64,000 bases of DNA. Origin: Microbulbifer sp. ALW1. Lineage in GTDB: Bacteria > Pseudomonadota > Gammaproteobacteria > Pseudomonadales > Cellvibrionaceae. The stretch lies in the NCBI RefSeq assembly GCF_009903625.1, contig NZ_CP047569.1, positions 4,448,501 through 4,512,500 on the forward strand, in the 5' to 3' direction. This document shows positions 35,698-44,963 of this stretch, in pieces. The notes beneath the pieces were generated by a model that made no database searches, was not told the origin of the DNA, and saw nothing but the letters and a program-made list of their open reading frames with translations. The first letter of the stretch is position 1. The number at the start of each line of letters is the position of its first letter. The position numbers and the translations under genes were made by a program.

Positions 35698-36666
35698 ATG
35701 CTCTCTTCGCTGAAGTCCACTAGCTGGCTTTCTGCCAGCACCCTCATTCGCAGGGAATACTTTGTCTATTACGTTTTCTTTCTGGTGTTACTGTTTTTTA
35801 CCGTAACCCTGCACGAATCAGCGTTTTTTTCGCTGGCGAATTTTATGAACATCATTCGCCAGACCACCCCCATCACCATCATGGCTATCGGGCTGACCTT
35901 TGCACTGGCGGGCGGACACATCGACCTGTCTATCGGCTCGGTAGTGGCACTATCCGCGCTGGTCGCGGCGGTGCTGATGCAGCTGGTGCCCATGCCGGTA
36001 GCCGTGTGCGGGGCGCTGCTGGTAGGTGTGGTCATCGGCCTGATCAATGGTCTGCTGATCGAGTGGCTGAAAGTGTCCTCACTGCTGATTACGCTGGGCA
36101 CCATGGGGGTTATCACCGGTGTCTCACGCCAGATTACCAATCTGGAATCCGTGCCCATCATCGACAGCAGTTTCAATTTCCTGTTTGGCTCCGGTAGCTT
36201 CGGGCCCATTTCCGTGCTGCTGATCTGGACCATAGTGGCTTCGCTGATTGGCTATGTAGTATTGCGCAAGCTGCGCTACGGTCGTCACCTGCTGGCGGTC
36301 GGCGGCAATGAGAGCGGCGCCCGCGCCATGGGCATCAACACGGTAAAAATTCGTATTGCCTCACTGGTGATTGCCTCCACCTCCGCCGCCATTGCCGGTT
36401 TGCTTTACGCCGGCCGGTTACACGGCGCGCGCTACACCCTGGGCGAAGCGGATCTGCTGACCGTAATTGCCGCCGTCGCCATTGGCGGTACCAGTCTGTT
36501 CGGCGGCCGCGCGTCCATTCTCGGTGCGGTAATCGGCTCCTGGCTGATGGGGCTGATCAACAACGGCCTGATTCTTTCCGGATTCTCCACCAACGAACAA
36601 ATGATTGCCCGCGGACTGATCCTGATCGTCGCCGTGGCCATCGGTGTGAAGGAGCAGCAGAAATGA
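35698..36666 (+). CDS. Sugar ABC transporter permease, RbsC-like
   Basis: 322 residues with about eight to ten membrane segments. It matches the BPD_transp_2 (RbsC/AraH) pattern: TIMAIGLTFALAGGHIDLSIGSVVALSAL near residue 60, GALLVGVVIGLINGLLIEWLKVSSLLITLGTM, and the cytoplasmic coupling loop VGGNESGARAMGINTVKIRI. The late IAAVAIGGTSLFGGRASILGAVIGSWLMGLINNGL is also typical. The stop overlaps the ATPase start by 4 bp (ATGA), so translation is coupled. It acts as a homodimer in the inner membrane. Confidence 0.93.
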   Translation: MLSSLKSTSWLSASTLIRREYFVYYVFFLVLLFFTVTLHESAFFSLANFMNIIRQTTPITIMAIGLTFALAGGHIDLSIGSVVALSALVAAVLMQLVPMPVAVCGALLVGVVIGLINGLLIEWLKVSSLLITLGTMGVITGVSRQITNLESVPIIDSSFNFLFGSGSFGPISVLLIWTIVASLIGYVVLRKLRYGRHLLAVGGNESGARAMGINTVKIRIASLVIASTSAAIAGLLYAGRLHGARYTLGEADLLTVIAAVAIGGTSLFGGRASILGAVIGSWLMGLINNGLILSGFSTNEQMIARGLILIVAVAIGVKEQQK

Positions 36667-37439
36667 GTAACGAATTGCTGAAACAACCCGCACTCACAGT
36701 CAGGAATATTTCCAAAAGCTTTGGCGGCATTCAGGCGCTGAAAAATGTCAGCTTCAATATCAACAAGGGCGAAGTGGTCGCACTGCTCGGCGACAACGGC
36801 GCGGGCAAGTCGACCCTGGTGCGCTGCGTTTCCGGTATTCACCCGCCGGACAGTGGCGAAATCCAGGTCAACGGCAATGCCGTAAGAATCGCCTCGCCGC
36901 AGGATGCCCGCGACCTGGGTATTGAAACGGTGTTTCAGGATCTCGCGGTCATTCCGGAATTCGATATCACCGCCAACCTGTTTCTCAACCGGGAGGTCCT
37001 GTCCAAAAATCCGCTGCTGCGATTTTTCGGCTGGCTGGATGACAGCGCCATGCAAGCCACCGCCAGCCGTTCGCTACAACGCCTGAATTCGCGGATTCCC
37101 GATCTCAGTGAGGCGATCAAGAAATTATCTGGCGGTCAGCGCCAGGCCGTGGCCATAGCACGCGCGGTCAACAGCGGTGCCGATGTAGTGATCATGGACG
37201 AACCCACCGCAGCACTCGGCGTGGAGCAGAGCGCGCAGGTGAATGAGCTGATACGACTGATCAGTTCCCAGGGCGTCGCGGTACTGCTGATCAGCCACAA
37301 CATGCAGCACGTGATGGAAACCTGCGACCGCGCGGTGGTGTTGCTGCGCGGTGAGAGCATCGCCGATGTCGCCATTGACGAAGTATCGCCGCGGGATCTG
37401 GTGGGTTTTATTACCGGTGCCCAGCGTCTCAGCGCCTGA
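36663..37439 (+). CDS. Sugar ABC transporter ATP-binding protein, single ATPase domain
   Basis: 258 residues. Walker A GDNGAGKST (43-51), Q-loop in FQDL, signature LSGGQRQ near 155, Walker B VVIMDEPTAAL and the switch His in LLISHNM. It belongs to the CUT2 (ribose-type) family, but RbsA normally has two fused ATPase domains of about 500 residues in total. This one has a single domain, like FrcA, and must work as a homodimer. It overlaps the permease gene by 4 bp. The GH3 gene follows 39 bp later, so binding protein, permease, ATPase and glycosidases appear to form one operon. Confidence 0.93.
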   Translation: MSNELLKQPALTVRNISKSFGGIQALKNVSFNINKGEVVALLGDNGAGKSTLVRCVSGIHPPDSGEIQVNGNAVRIASPQDARDLGIETVFQDLAVIPEFDITANLFLNREVLSKNPLLRFFGWLDDSAMQATASRSLQRLNSRIPDLSEAIKKLSGGQRQAVAIARAVNSGADVVIMDEPTAALGVEQSAQVNELIRLISSQGVAVLLISHNMQHVMETCDRAVVLLRGESIADVAIDEVSPRDLVGFITGAQRLSA

Positions 37440-37478
37440 CGAATAAACGGCCGGAATCGAATTTTAAAGGATGGAGCC

Positions 37479-39140
37479 ATGCCACAGGATACGTTGAAGC
37501 ACGTCAGCACACTGATCAAACACATGTCGCTGGCGGAAAAGGTCGGCCAGCTGTTCGTACTCGGCTACTCCGGGAAAGATACGGAATACGCCAAGTCACT
37601 GGTTCGGGAAATGCACGTGGGCGGATTCTACCTGACCCATGACAACGCCGACACACCCGATGAAGCCTACGAGCTCACGTCACAACTGGATTACGAGGCG
37701 CACCTGCGCGCCTGCGATGCGCCGCTGTTGCTCGCCGTCGACCAGGAAGGCGCCTGGGGGGTACTGGTAGAACACACCACGACCGGTCCCGGCAACCTGG
37801 CACTGGGTTCGGCGAATAACCTGGCACTGACGGAAAATATGCACCGGGTACTCGGCCGCGAAATGCGTACCCTCGGCTTCAACTGTATCCTCGGCCCCTG
37901 CTCGGATATCAACAGCAATCCGAACAACCCGATTATCGGCGTGCGCTCCTTTGGCGGGGGAACCGAATCAGTCGCCGCCCACGCGGCAGCCGCGGTAAAA
38001 GGGCTGCACCGTGGTGGTGTAGTCTCCGCGGCCAAACATTTTCCCGGCCACGGCGACACTGGCGAAGACAGCCACCGCCTGCTGCCTGTTGTGGATAAAT
38101 CCTGGGACGAATTACGCCACAGCGACCTGCGGCCCTTCCAGGCTACCGTTGACGGGGGCGTCGACCTGGTGATGACCAGCCACATCCTGTACCCGAAGAT
38201 AGACCCGGACAACCCCGCCACCCTGTCAAAGAAAATCCTACGGGATATTCTGCGTAAGAAAATGGGCTTCCGTGGCCTGATCATTACCGACAGCATGAAT
38301 ATGTGGGCCATGCGCAAGAATTACGCCCCGGCAGAGGCGGCGGTGCGCGCCCTTGCCGCCGGTGCTGACCTGGTAATGCTCAGCGAAGAACACTATGAAA
38401 ACCAGCTCGGTGGCTACAAGGAAAAACAGCGCGAAACCATTCATGGTGTCATTTACGCCGTCGAACGCGGCGAGCTCGCCGAAGAAATCATCGACACCGC
38501 TCTCACCCGGGTGCTTACCGTCAAATACCAGCGCGAGGCATTCACCCACCCTGCGCGTTTGGTACACGGCTCACTGCAAAGTGGTGAGCACCAGCATATT
38601 GCGGCCGAGTGCGCACGCACGGCCATCCAGGTATTGCGTAACAAGACCGGAGCCTGGCCACTGAAACACGACGGCTTCACCCTGGTCGGTGCCTCCAATC
38701 CAAAAATGCACCAGCTGGTGATTAGCACCCGCGGAATTGGTCCCAACGATCCACAAACCGCCTATCAGGTCTTCCGGCAGGAACTCGCAAACCGCGGCTG
38801 TCATTTTGCCGAAGTCGGCTACGACCTGCTGGAAACCCTGCTGGCAGCAGACAGCCGCTGCCGTATCGAGCTGCCACTGGTGATCGTGACCGAGGACTAC
38901 CCACTTCCCGGACTGGATTACGACGGTACCGCGCAAGCGGATATCGTGCAGCGGGCGATTGCCAAGTTCGGCGATGCGGTTGTTGTGGTGGCGCTTCGAT
39001 CGGACTACGAGCTGGCAAGCTTTCCCGAACTGGCCACTTACGTGTGTAGCTATTCCAGCCGCGCCTGCAGTGCCAGCGCCGCCGCGCAGCTGCTGGCCCA
39101 GAACCTGGAGATTTCAGCAACATCCTCTGAGCCCGCCTGA
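37479..39140 (+). CDS. Cytoplasmic GH3 beta-N-acetylhexosaminidase
   Basis: 553 residues with a GGAG ribosome site and no signal peptide. The NagZ-type motif KHFPGHGDTGEDSH (186-199) gives the Asp197/His199 catalytic dyad, and the nucleophile is Asp271 in IITDSMNM. Unlike the compact NagZ (about 340 residues), a C-terminal alpha/beta GH3_C-like domain follows (about 385-540). It should cleave beta-linked N-acetylglucosamine from chitooligosaccharides imported by the preceding ABC transporter. GH3 enzymes with the His dyad can also act as phosphorylases in some bacteria, which sequence alone cannot exclude. A role in peptidoglycan recycling is less likely in this context. Confidence 0.9.
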   Translation: MPQDTLKHVSTLIKHMSLAEKVGQLFVLGYSGKDTEYAKSLVREMHVGGFYLTHDNADTPDEAYELTSQLDYEAHLRACDAPLLLAVDQEGAWGVLVEHTTTGPGNLALGSANNLALTENMHRVLGREMRTLGFNCILGPCSDINSNPNNPIIGVRSFGGGTESVAAHAAAAVKGLHRGGVVSAAKHFPGHGDTGEDSHRLLPVVDKSWDELRHSDLRPFQATVDGGVDLVMTSHILYPKIDPDNPATLSKKILRDILRKKMGFRGLIITDSMNMWAMRKNYAPAEAAVRALAAGADLVMLSEEHYENQLGGYKEKQRETIHGVIYAVERGELAEEIIDTALTRVLTVKYQREAFTHPARLVHGSLQSGEHQHIAAECARTAIQVLRNKTGAWPLKHDGFTLVGASNPKMHQLVISTRGIGPNDPQTAYQVFRQELANRGCHFAEVGYDLLETLLAADSRCRIELPLVIVTEDYPLPGLDYDGTAQADIVQRAIAKFGDAVVVVALRSDYELASFPELATYVCSYSSRACSASAAAQLLAQNLEISATSSEPA

Positions 39141-39205
39141 TCCTCTACGCGGAACCTGATTGCGCTTATTTTCCGAAACCGAACACAATAAAAACGGAAT
39201 CAATC

Positions 39206-41908
39206 ATGCGATACCTGAAACTTGTGGGCACAGCTCTCCTTTCCTCCGTGCTCGCCAGTTGCGACCAGCCTGCAACGGGCACTGCATTTCCTGCACCTAC
39301 CAGCGCAGAAACAGCGCTAGAAAAGATTGCCAGCATGCTCTCGATCCAGCTCGAAGTGCTGAAAAATTACCAGGGAGTGGATAGCTCGCTGCGGCAAATG
39401 TGCAAACAGGCCGGTGGCATCGGCGCCAAGTGTTCAACCTATCGCATGTCGCTCACCAATAGCGGCGCCGACCTGGCACCGGAAGCACAGGACTGGACCC
39501 TGTACTTTCACAGCATCCGCCGCAACCTGGCACTGCTAAACAGTGACGCGTTTGCGCTGGAGCACGTCAAGGGCGATCTGCACCGGCTGATACCCACCGG
39601 GAAATTTACCGGTTTGCCCGCTGGCAAAACCCTGCAACTGGACTTCCTGATTGAAGAGCGCATCCAGTTTGAATCGGACTTTATGCCGCGCTTTTTCGTT
39701 GCCGACAGCACGGGCCGGACCTTGGTGATCGAAAATACCGACAGTAACGCTCTCAACCGCTTTGTCCTTCCGATCACCACCAACGATCCGCAAAACTGGA
39801 AGCACACCCCCAGCGATGCCAACACCCTGGCCACTGCCGCCAGCCGCTACCAGAGTCACCTGGCTGCGGGCAACCACGCTTCCGTAGGGAGCGATTGGCA
39901 ATCGCGCATTATCCCCAAACCACTATTCACTCAGCCTTACGCCCTGAAGCCCGTGCGGCTCGATGACGGTATCCGTATTGAAAGCGGCGTGCTGACAACA
40001 AAAAGCGTGGACGCCATTAACCAGCGGCTAGCGCAATTGCGATTGGCCCCCGAAAGCGACAGAGCCTACCCAGTAAAGCTTGTCGTTGCCCCGGAAAGCT
40101 TTACTGATGCCGTCAGTGGCAGCTACCGCCTGGATGCGCAAACGCAAGAAGCCATCGTCGTAGGCTATGACCAGGCTGGCGCCTTCTATGGTCTGCAGTC
40201 CCTGCTGGCACTGGTGGATGCGGACAAGCGCACACTGGCACCGGCCAAAGTCGAGGATGCACCACGCTTCCAGCACCGGGGCATGTTCCTCGATGTAGGG
40301 CGTAACTTTCACAGTAAAGAGGTAGTGCTGAAACTGCTGGAACAGATGGCGGCCTACAAGCTCAACCGTTTTCACTTCCATCTTTCAGACGATGAGGGCT
40401 GGCGACTGGAAATTCCCGGTCTACCGGAACTGACGGACGTGGGCAGCAAGCGCTGTTTCGACCTGAGTGAAACCCGCTGTCTGCTGCCACAGCTGGGATC
40501 GGGGCCAGACAGCAACAATTTTGGCAGCGGTTTTTATACCGTCGAGGACTATATCGAGATAGTGCGCTTTGCTGCCGCACGGCATATCGAAGTCATTCCC
40601 GAATTCGACACCCCCGCCCATGCGCGCGCCGCTATTGTCGCCATGGAAGCGCGATACAAAAAATATCGCGAGACTTCACCGGAAAAGGCCAACGAATTCC
40701 GCCTGATCGATCCGGAAGACAACACAGATTTTCTTTCGGTGCAGTTCTACAATGACAGCTACGTAAATCCCTGTATCGATTCCAGCTATCACTTTGTAGA
40801 GAAGCTGATCCGCGAAGTACAACAGATGCATGCGATCGCCGGCGCGTCACTCGCTACCTGGCACTTCGGCGGCGACGAGGCCATCAACCTGCTGGCGTTC
40901 GACAGCTTTGAAGATGCACCGGGCACGGACCCGGAAAAAGGTGATGCTGCCGCGTCCGCCCGCCAGCAGCCCTGGTCCGGCTCCCCCCAGTGCCAGCAGT
41001 TGGTGGCAGACGGCAGCGTGGCGTCCATCGACAAACTCGGCAACTATTTTGCCAGCCGTGTCAGCGCCCTGGTGAACGATGCCGGCATCCAGACCATGGG
41101 TGCCTGGTATGACGGGCTCAAACATATCCAGGACCCGACAAAAGATCTCAGCACAGCCAACAACTACATCAACTCCTGGGCACCGGCTTTCGGCGACGGC
41201 GGTGATAAAAGCCACCGCCTGGCGAGCCGCGGATTCGGCGTGGTGCAGTCCCACTCTGACCACCTCTATTTCGATATGCCCTACGAAATGGACCCGAAAG
41301 AGAACGGCTACTACTGGGCGTCGCGTACCTCCGATACCCGCAAGGTGTTCGGCTACTCACCGCTCAACACCCCGCAGATGGCCGAAGTCTTTCCCAATGC
41401 CGATGGCCAGCCCTGGAGCGGCAAAGCACCGACCGCAGAATTTGCGCAAGCCGTGCTGGGCATTCAGGGCCAGCTGTGGAGTGAGACCACACGCACCGAC
41501 ACCATGGTGGAATACAAAATCTTTCCGCGGCTGCTGGCGCTGGCCGAGCGCGCCTGGCACAAAGCCGAGTGGGAACTGCCACCGCAGCAACAGGAATTCG
41601 ATGGCGACAGCAATCTGGTCAATAAAGAGCAGCTGGCCGCCGACTGGCTGACCTTTTCCGCCGCGCTGGGCCACAAGGAACTCTACAAATTGGACCTGGG
41701 CGGGGTGGACTACCGAGTACCTGTGCCCGGTGCCATTGTCGAAGCCAGCAAACTGAAAGTCGCCACCCCCTACCCCGGTCTTTCCGTGGAGTATTTTGAT
41801 GGCCGCGAATGGCAGGCGGTCACTCACCAGACAGCACCCGAGTCGGTCATTCGCCTGCGGGCACGCAGCGCCGACGGCAAGCGCTCCAGTAGAAGCGTGG
41901 AAATATGA
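39206..41908 (+). CDS. GH20 beta-hexosaminidase (chitobiase) lipoprotein
   Basis: 900 residues. A lipoprotein signal (MRYLKLVGTALLSSVLASC) anchors it to a membrane. An N-terminal chitobiase carbohydrate-binding-like domain (about 60-190: YRMSLTNSGADL...WTLYFHS) is followed by a GH20b domain, the GH20 barrel (RHRGMFLDVGRNF-like QHRGMFLDVGRNF, HFHLSDDEGWRLEI, IPEFDTPAHARAAI) with catalytic pair Asp557-Glu558 in HFGGDEA, and a C-terminal Ig-like domain. It hydrolyses terminal N-acetylglucosamine from chitobiose by substrate-assisted catalysis, probably on the outer membrane. It follows the GH3 gene by 65 bp and is likely the last gene of the importer operon. Confidence 0.95.
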   Translation: MRYLKLVGTALLSSVLASCDQPATGTAFPAPTSAETALEKIASMLSIQLEVLKNYQGVDSSLRQMCKQAGGIGAKCSTYRMSLTNSGADLAPEAQDWTLYFHSIRRNLALLNSDAFALEHVKGDLHRLIPTGKFTGLPAGKTLQLDFLIEERIQFESDFMPRFFVADSTGRTLVIENTDSNALNRFVLPITTNDPQNWKHTPSDANTLATAASRYQSHLAAGNHASVGSDWQSRIIPKPLFTQPYALKPVRLDDGIRIESGVLTTKSVDAINQRLAQLRLAPESDRAYPVKLVVAPESFTDAVSGSYRLDAQTQEAIVVGYDQAGAFYGLQSLLALVDADKRTLAPAKVEDAPRFQHRGMFLDVGRNFHSKEVVLKLLEQMAAYKLNRFHFHLSDDEGWRLEIPGLPELTDVGSKRCFDLSETRCLLPQLGSGPDSNNFGSGFYTVEDYIEIVRFAAARHIEVIPEFDTPAHARAAIVAMEARYKKYRETSPEKANEFRLIDPEDNTDFLSVQFYNDSYVNPCIDSSYHFVEKLIREVQQMHAIAGASLATWHFGGDEAINLLAFDSFEDAPGTDPEKGDAAASARQQPWSGSPQCQQLVADGSVASIDKLGNYFASRVSALVNDAGIQTMGAWYDGLKHIQDPTKDLSTANNYINSWAPAFGDGGDKSHRLASRGFGVVQSHSDHLYFDMPYEMDPKENGYYWASRTSDTRKVFGYSPLNTPQMAEVFPNADGQPWSGKAPTAEFAQAVLGIQGQLWSETTRTDTMVEYKIFPRLLALAERAWHKAEWELPPQQQEFDGDSNLVNKEQLAADWLTFSAALGHKELYKLDLGGVDYRVPVPGAIVEASKLKVATPYPGLSVEYFDGREWQAVTHQTAPESVIRLRARSADGKRSSRSVEI

Positions 41909-41969
41909 TCGGTGACCAGTTGTCCGGAGACCTTTTTGAGCGCGATTAAGAGCGCGATCACACCGCGAC

Positions 41970-41989
41970 TCCTCCCCCCTGGGGGAGGA
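41970..41989. promoter_or_regulatory. Inverted MalT boxes upstream of malT
   Basis: TCCTCCCC-N4-GGGGAGGA. Each arm matches the MalT box GGGGA(T/G)GA(G/T)G. It lies 115 bp before malT. Identical geometry occurs before the MFS sugar transporter gene. Confidence 0.65.
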
Positions 41990-42103
41990 CGCGAACGAAT
42001 AGCAGGGCTGGCACACTAACGTTGTACAATTGCGCCTCCGGGGTTCTGAAGTGGTTCTGGTGAATGGAAACCCCGGCTCAAGCCCTGCTGACCGGTTATT
42101 GCC

Positions 42104-44830
42104 ATGCTTCTAGCCTCCAAGTACAGCCTCCCCGACTGCCCGGAACACACCCTGCAAAGGCCCCGGCTGCAATCACTTCTGGAACAGAGCCAGAGTGACC
42201 AGTTGTTACTGGTCACCGCGCCCGCCGGCTACGGCAAGACCACCCTGGTGACGTCTTGGGCCACGGAGCAGGACAACCCGGTGGCCTGGTACTCCCTGGA
42301 CGGCGGTGACAACGAGCCCGGCCAGTTCTGCCGCTACCTGGTGGAAAGTGTGCATCGCGCCACCGGCAACGGGGTGCCGGAAACCAGCAAAATCCTCGCC
42401 GCCCAGCACAATCTCGACCCCTCCCTGGTCATCAGCCAGATGCTGTCGGAACTGCGCCAGCTGCCCAGTGAGCTGCGCATCGTCCTCGACGACTACCACC
42501 AGATCGACAACCCGGCAGTGCACGATGCCACCCGCTTCCTGCTACGCCACGCACCCGCAGGGATCGGCGTGGTCATCACCAGCCGCAGCCAGCCACCACT
42601 GGGCCTTGGCGCCCTGCGTTTACAGGGCCGCCTGCTGGAGTTGACCGCAGACGACCTGGCGCTGACCATCGACGAAACCACCCAGCTGCTGACCCGGCGC
42701 CTGCCCTTTGCTCTGGGCAGCGACCGCGTGGCGCAGCTGCACCAGCTGTCCGAGGGCTGGCCACCGGCGATCCAGATGTTTGCGCTGTCAGTACGCAACC
42801 AGGAGGAAGTGGACCGCTACCTGGGTGAACTGGAGCAGGGGCACGGGCACATCCTCGATTACCTTGCCGAGGAAGTCCTGGAACGGCTGGCCCCGGAACT
42901 GCGCCAACTGCTGGCCCGCACCTCCATCCTGACCCGGGTCAACGGCCTGCTGGCGGAGCGTCTCAGCGGTCAGAGTGGTGGCCAGCAGCAGCTGGAAACC
43001 GCCGCCAGCCGCGGTCTCTTTCTTCAGGCGCAAGACTCCAGCCGCCAGTGGTTCCGCTTCCACCCGGTTTTTGCCCGCTTCCTGCAGCGCCAGCTGTCCG
43101 ACGGCGAGGAGCTCACCCAGCTGCACCAGACCGCCAGCGATACCTGGCAGGAGCTCAAGCAGCCACTGGAAGCCCTGCGCCACGCGCTGGAAGCGGAAGA
43201 CCGCGCGCGGGTACACCGCCTTATCGCCGAGCAGGGCGAACAATTCCTGCGCGAGGGCCAGTTCCGGGTACTGAACGACAGCCTCAACTGGCTCGGAGAA
43301 GACCAGCTCAAACGCCACGCCTCCTTCACTCTGCTGGCCGCCCGCCTCGCCCGCGACAGCTTCAACTACGACCGCTGCAACAAGTTGCTGGCCGCCGCCG
43401 AGAGCTGGCTGCAGCGCGAAGACCCGCAGCAGTGGCAAGCATTCGAGGGGGCCTTTGCTGCCATGCGCGCGCAGGTTTCCGTATCCCGCGGCCAGATCCT
43501 CAAAGCCAAGGAGTACGCCCAGGAGGCGCTGGAGCTGTTACCGGAAGAGCAGGACAGCGAGCGCATCGCCGCCCAGCTGGTCATCGGTGAAACCAGTTTC
43601 TGCCTGGGGGAGCTGGATCAGGCGATGCACCATATGGAAGCGGTGGAAAAGGCCACCCTCGCTCGCCACGACATTCCCAACGCCGCCTGGGCCCTGTGCC
43701 AGCAGACCGAAATCGCCTTTGCCAACGGCCTGCTGAAAAAGGCCGCGGCGCTGCAGGGCCGCGCCCAGCGCCTGATCGAGGAACACCACCTGGTGGGCCT
43801 GCCGATCTCCGAATTTATCTATCGCCTGAAAGGGCAGCTGCAGTGGGAAGCCGTCGACCTGGACGGCGCCGCGGAATCTGCCCGCCGGGGTATGCAGATC
43901 AACCGCAAGGTCGGTGAGCGCTGGCTGCTGCCGGAATACACCCTGCTGTTGAAAGTGGCACTGGCACGGGGAGACAAAGATGAAACCCTCGAGTGGCTGG
44001 AGCGTGTGGAACACCTGCTGGCGGGCGAAGAGTACCACCGCGACTGGGTAGCCAATGCGGATGCGGCGCGCATGCGCGTGTGGCAGGCGCTGGAGAATAC
44101 CGATGCCATCGCCAGCTGGCAGGAGCAGGCGGAGCCGGTGGTCGACCGCCCCAGCAACCACTTCGAGCAGTGCTACGGCCGCAACCATGTGCGCGCGCTG
44201 ATTTCCCTGCACCGCTGGTCCGATGCCAACCGTCTTTTAGGTCGCCTGCAACAGGTGGCCGTGGAGTGCGGTCTGGTCACCGACCAGCTGCGCAACCGCG
44301 TACTCGCCGCCCACCTGGCGTGGCTGCGCGAGCGCCGCGAACAGGCGCTGGAGCATATCCGCGCCGCCCTCACCATCATGCAGGACAGCGACCTTATCGC
44401 CAGCTTCCTGCAGGTTGGCAAGCCGATGATCGTGATTTTAAAAGCGGCGCTGGAGGAAACCGGCAAGCTCGCACTGAGCGAGCCGCTGGCAGACAAGGCC
44501 CAGCAACTGATCAAGCTCGCCCAGCAGCAGCCAGAGCTGGGGGGCGGCATCCGCATCGAGCTGGACGAAACCATCGTGCGCGAAATCCTCGCCAGCGACG
44601 CGGTGCCGGACTTCCTGCGCCACTCCCCCCTCACCCCGCGGGAGTGGCAGGTGCTGAACGCCATCCACTCCGGCCTGTCCAACGAGCGCATCGCCCGCCA
44701 CTTCAAGGTGGCCCCAAGCACCATCAAGACCCATATCCGCAGCCTCTACCAGAAACTGGACGTGAAGGACCGCCAGGAGGCCATTGCCCTGGCGGAGCAA
44801 CTGCTGCGATCGGTGCAGGATAAGCCCTGA
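42104..44830 (+). CDS. malT: MalT-like ATP-dependent LuxR family activator
   Basis: 908 residues, close to the 901 of E. coli MalT. STAND ATPase N-terminus with Walker A APAGYGKTT (39-47) and Walker B RIVLDDYHQI near 125. A winged-helix region comes next, then a long helical-repeat sensor region (about 430-800), and a LuxR-type HTH at the C-terminus (about 840-900: LTPREWQVLNAIHSGLSNERIARHFKVAPSTIKTHI). MalT binds maltotriose and ATP, multimerises and activates at GGGGAGGA boxes; matching boxes occur here upstream of malT itself, the GH13 gene and the MFS transporter gene. That supports the MalT name over a generic LuxR regulator. Confidence 0.9.
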   Translation: MLLASKYSLPDCPEHTLQRPRLQSLLEQSQSDQLLLVTAPAGYGKTTLVTSWATEQDNPVAWYSLDGGDNEPGQFCRYLVESVHRATGNGVPETSKILAAQHNLDPSLVISQMLSELRQLPSELRIVLDDYHQIDNPAVHDATRFLLRHAPAGIGVVITSRSQPPLGLGALRLQGRLLELTADDLALTIDETTQLLTRRLPFALGSDRVAQLHQLSEGWPPAIQMFALSVRNQEEVDRYLGELEQGHGHILDYLAEEVLERLAPELRQLLARTSILTRVNGLLAERLSGQSGGQQQLETAASRGLFLQAQDSSRQWFRFHPVFARFLQRQLSDGEELTQLHQTASDTWQELKQPLEALRHALEAEDRARVHRLIAEQGEQFLREGQFRVLNDSLNWLGEDQLKRHASFTLLAARLARDSFNYDRCNKLLAAAESWLQREDPQQWQAFEGAFAAMRAQVSVSRGQILKAKEYAQEALELLPEEQDSERIAAQLVIGETSFCLGELDQAMHHMEAVEKATLARHDIPNAAWALCQQTEIAFANGLLKKAAALQGRAQRLIEEHHLVGLPISEFIYRLKGQLQWEAVDLDGAAESARRGMQINRKVGERWLLPEYTLLLKVALARGDKDETLEWLERVEHLLAGEEYHRDWVANADAARMRVWQALENTDAIASWQEQAEPVVDRPSNHFEQCYGRNHVRALISLHRWSDANRLLGRLQQVAVECGLVTDQLRNRVLAAHLAWLRERREQALEHIRAALTIMQDSDLIASFLQVGKPMIVILKAALEETGKLALSEPLADKAQQLIKLAQQQPELGGGIRIELDETIVREILASDAVPDFLRHSPLTPREWQVLNAIHSGLSNERIARHFKVAPSTIKTHIRSLYQKLDVKDRQEAIALAEQLLRSVQDKP

Positions 44831-44861
44831 TCACCCCGCCTCCCGACCGCCCTGTAAAGCA

Positions 44862-44883
44862 CCCTCCCCCCGTTCGGGGAGGA
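44862..44883. promoter_or_regulatory. Inverted MalT boxes upstream of the GH13 gene
   Basis: CCCTCCCC-N6-GGGGAGGA, continuing GG on plus. It lies 81 bp before the alpha-glucosidase start. Confidence 0.65.
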
Positions 44884-44963
44884 GGTAAGGCGCCACCGGC
44901 GTCGCCATACTGACCCTAAGCTAATAGCTATCCATAAAAAGCTTTCAATAACGGACTCACGGT

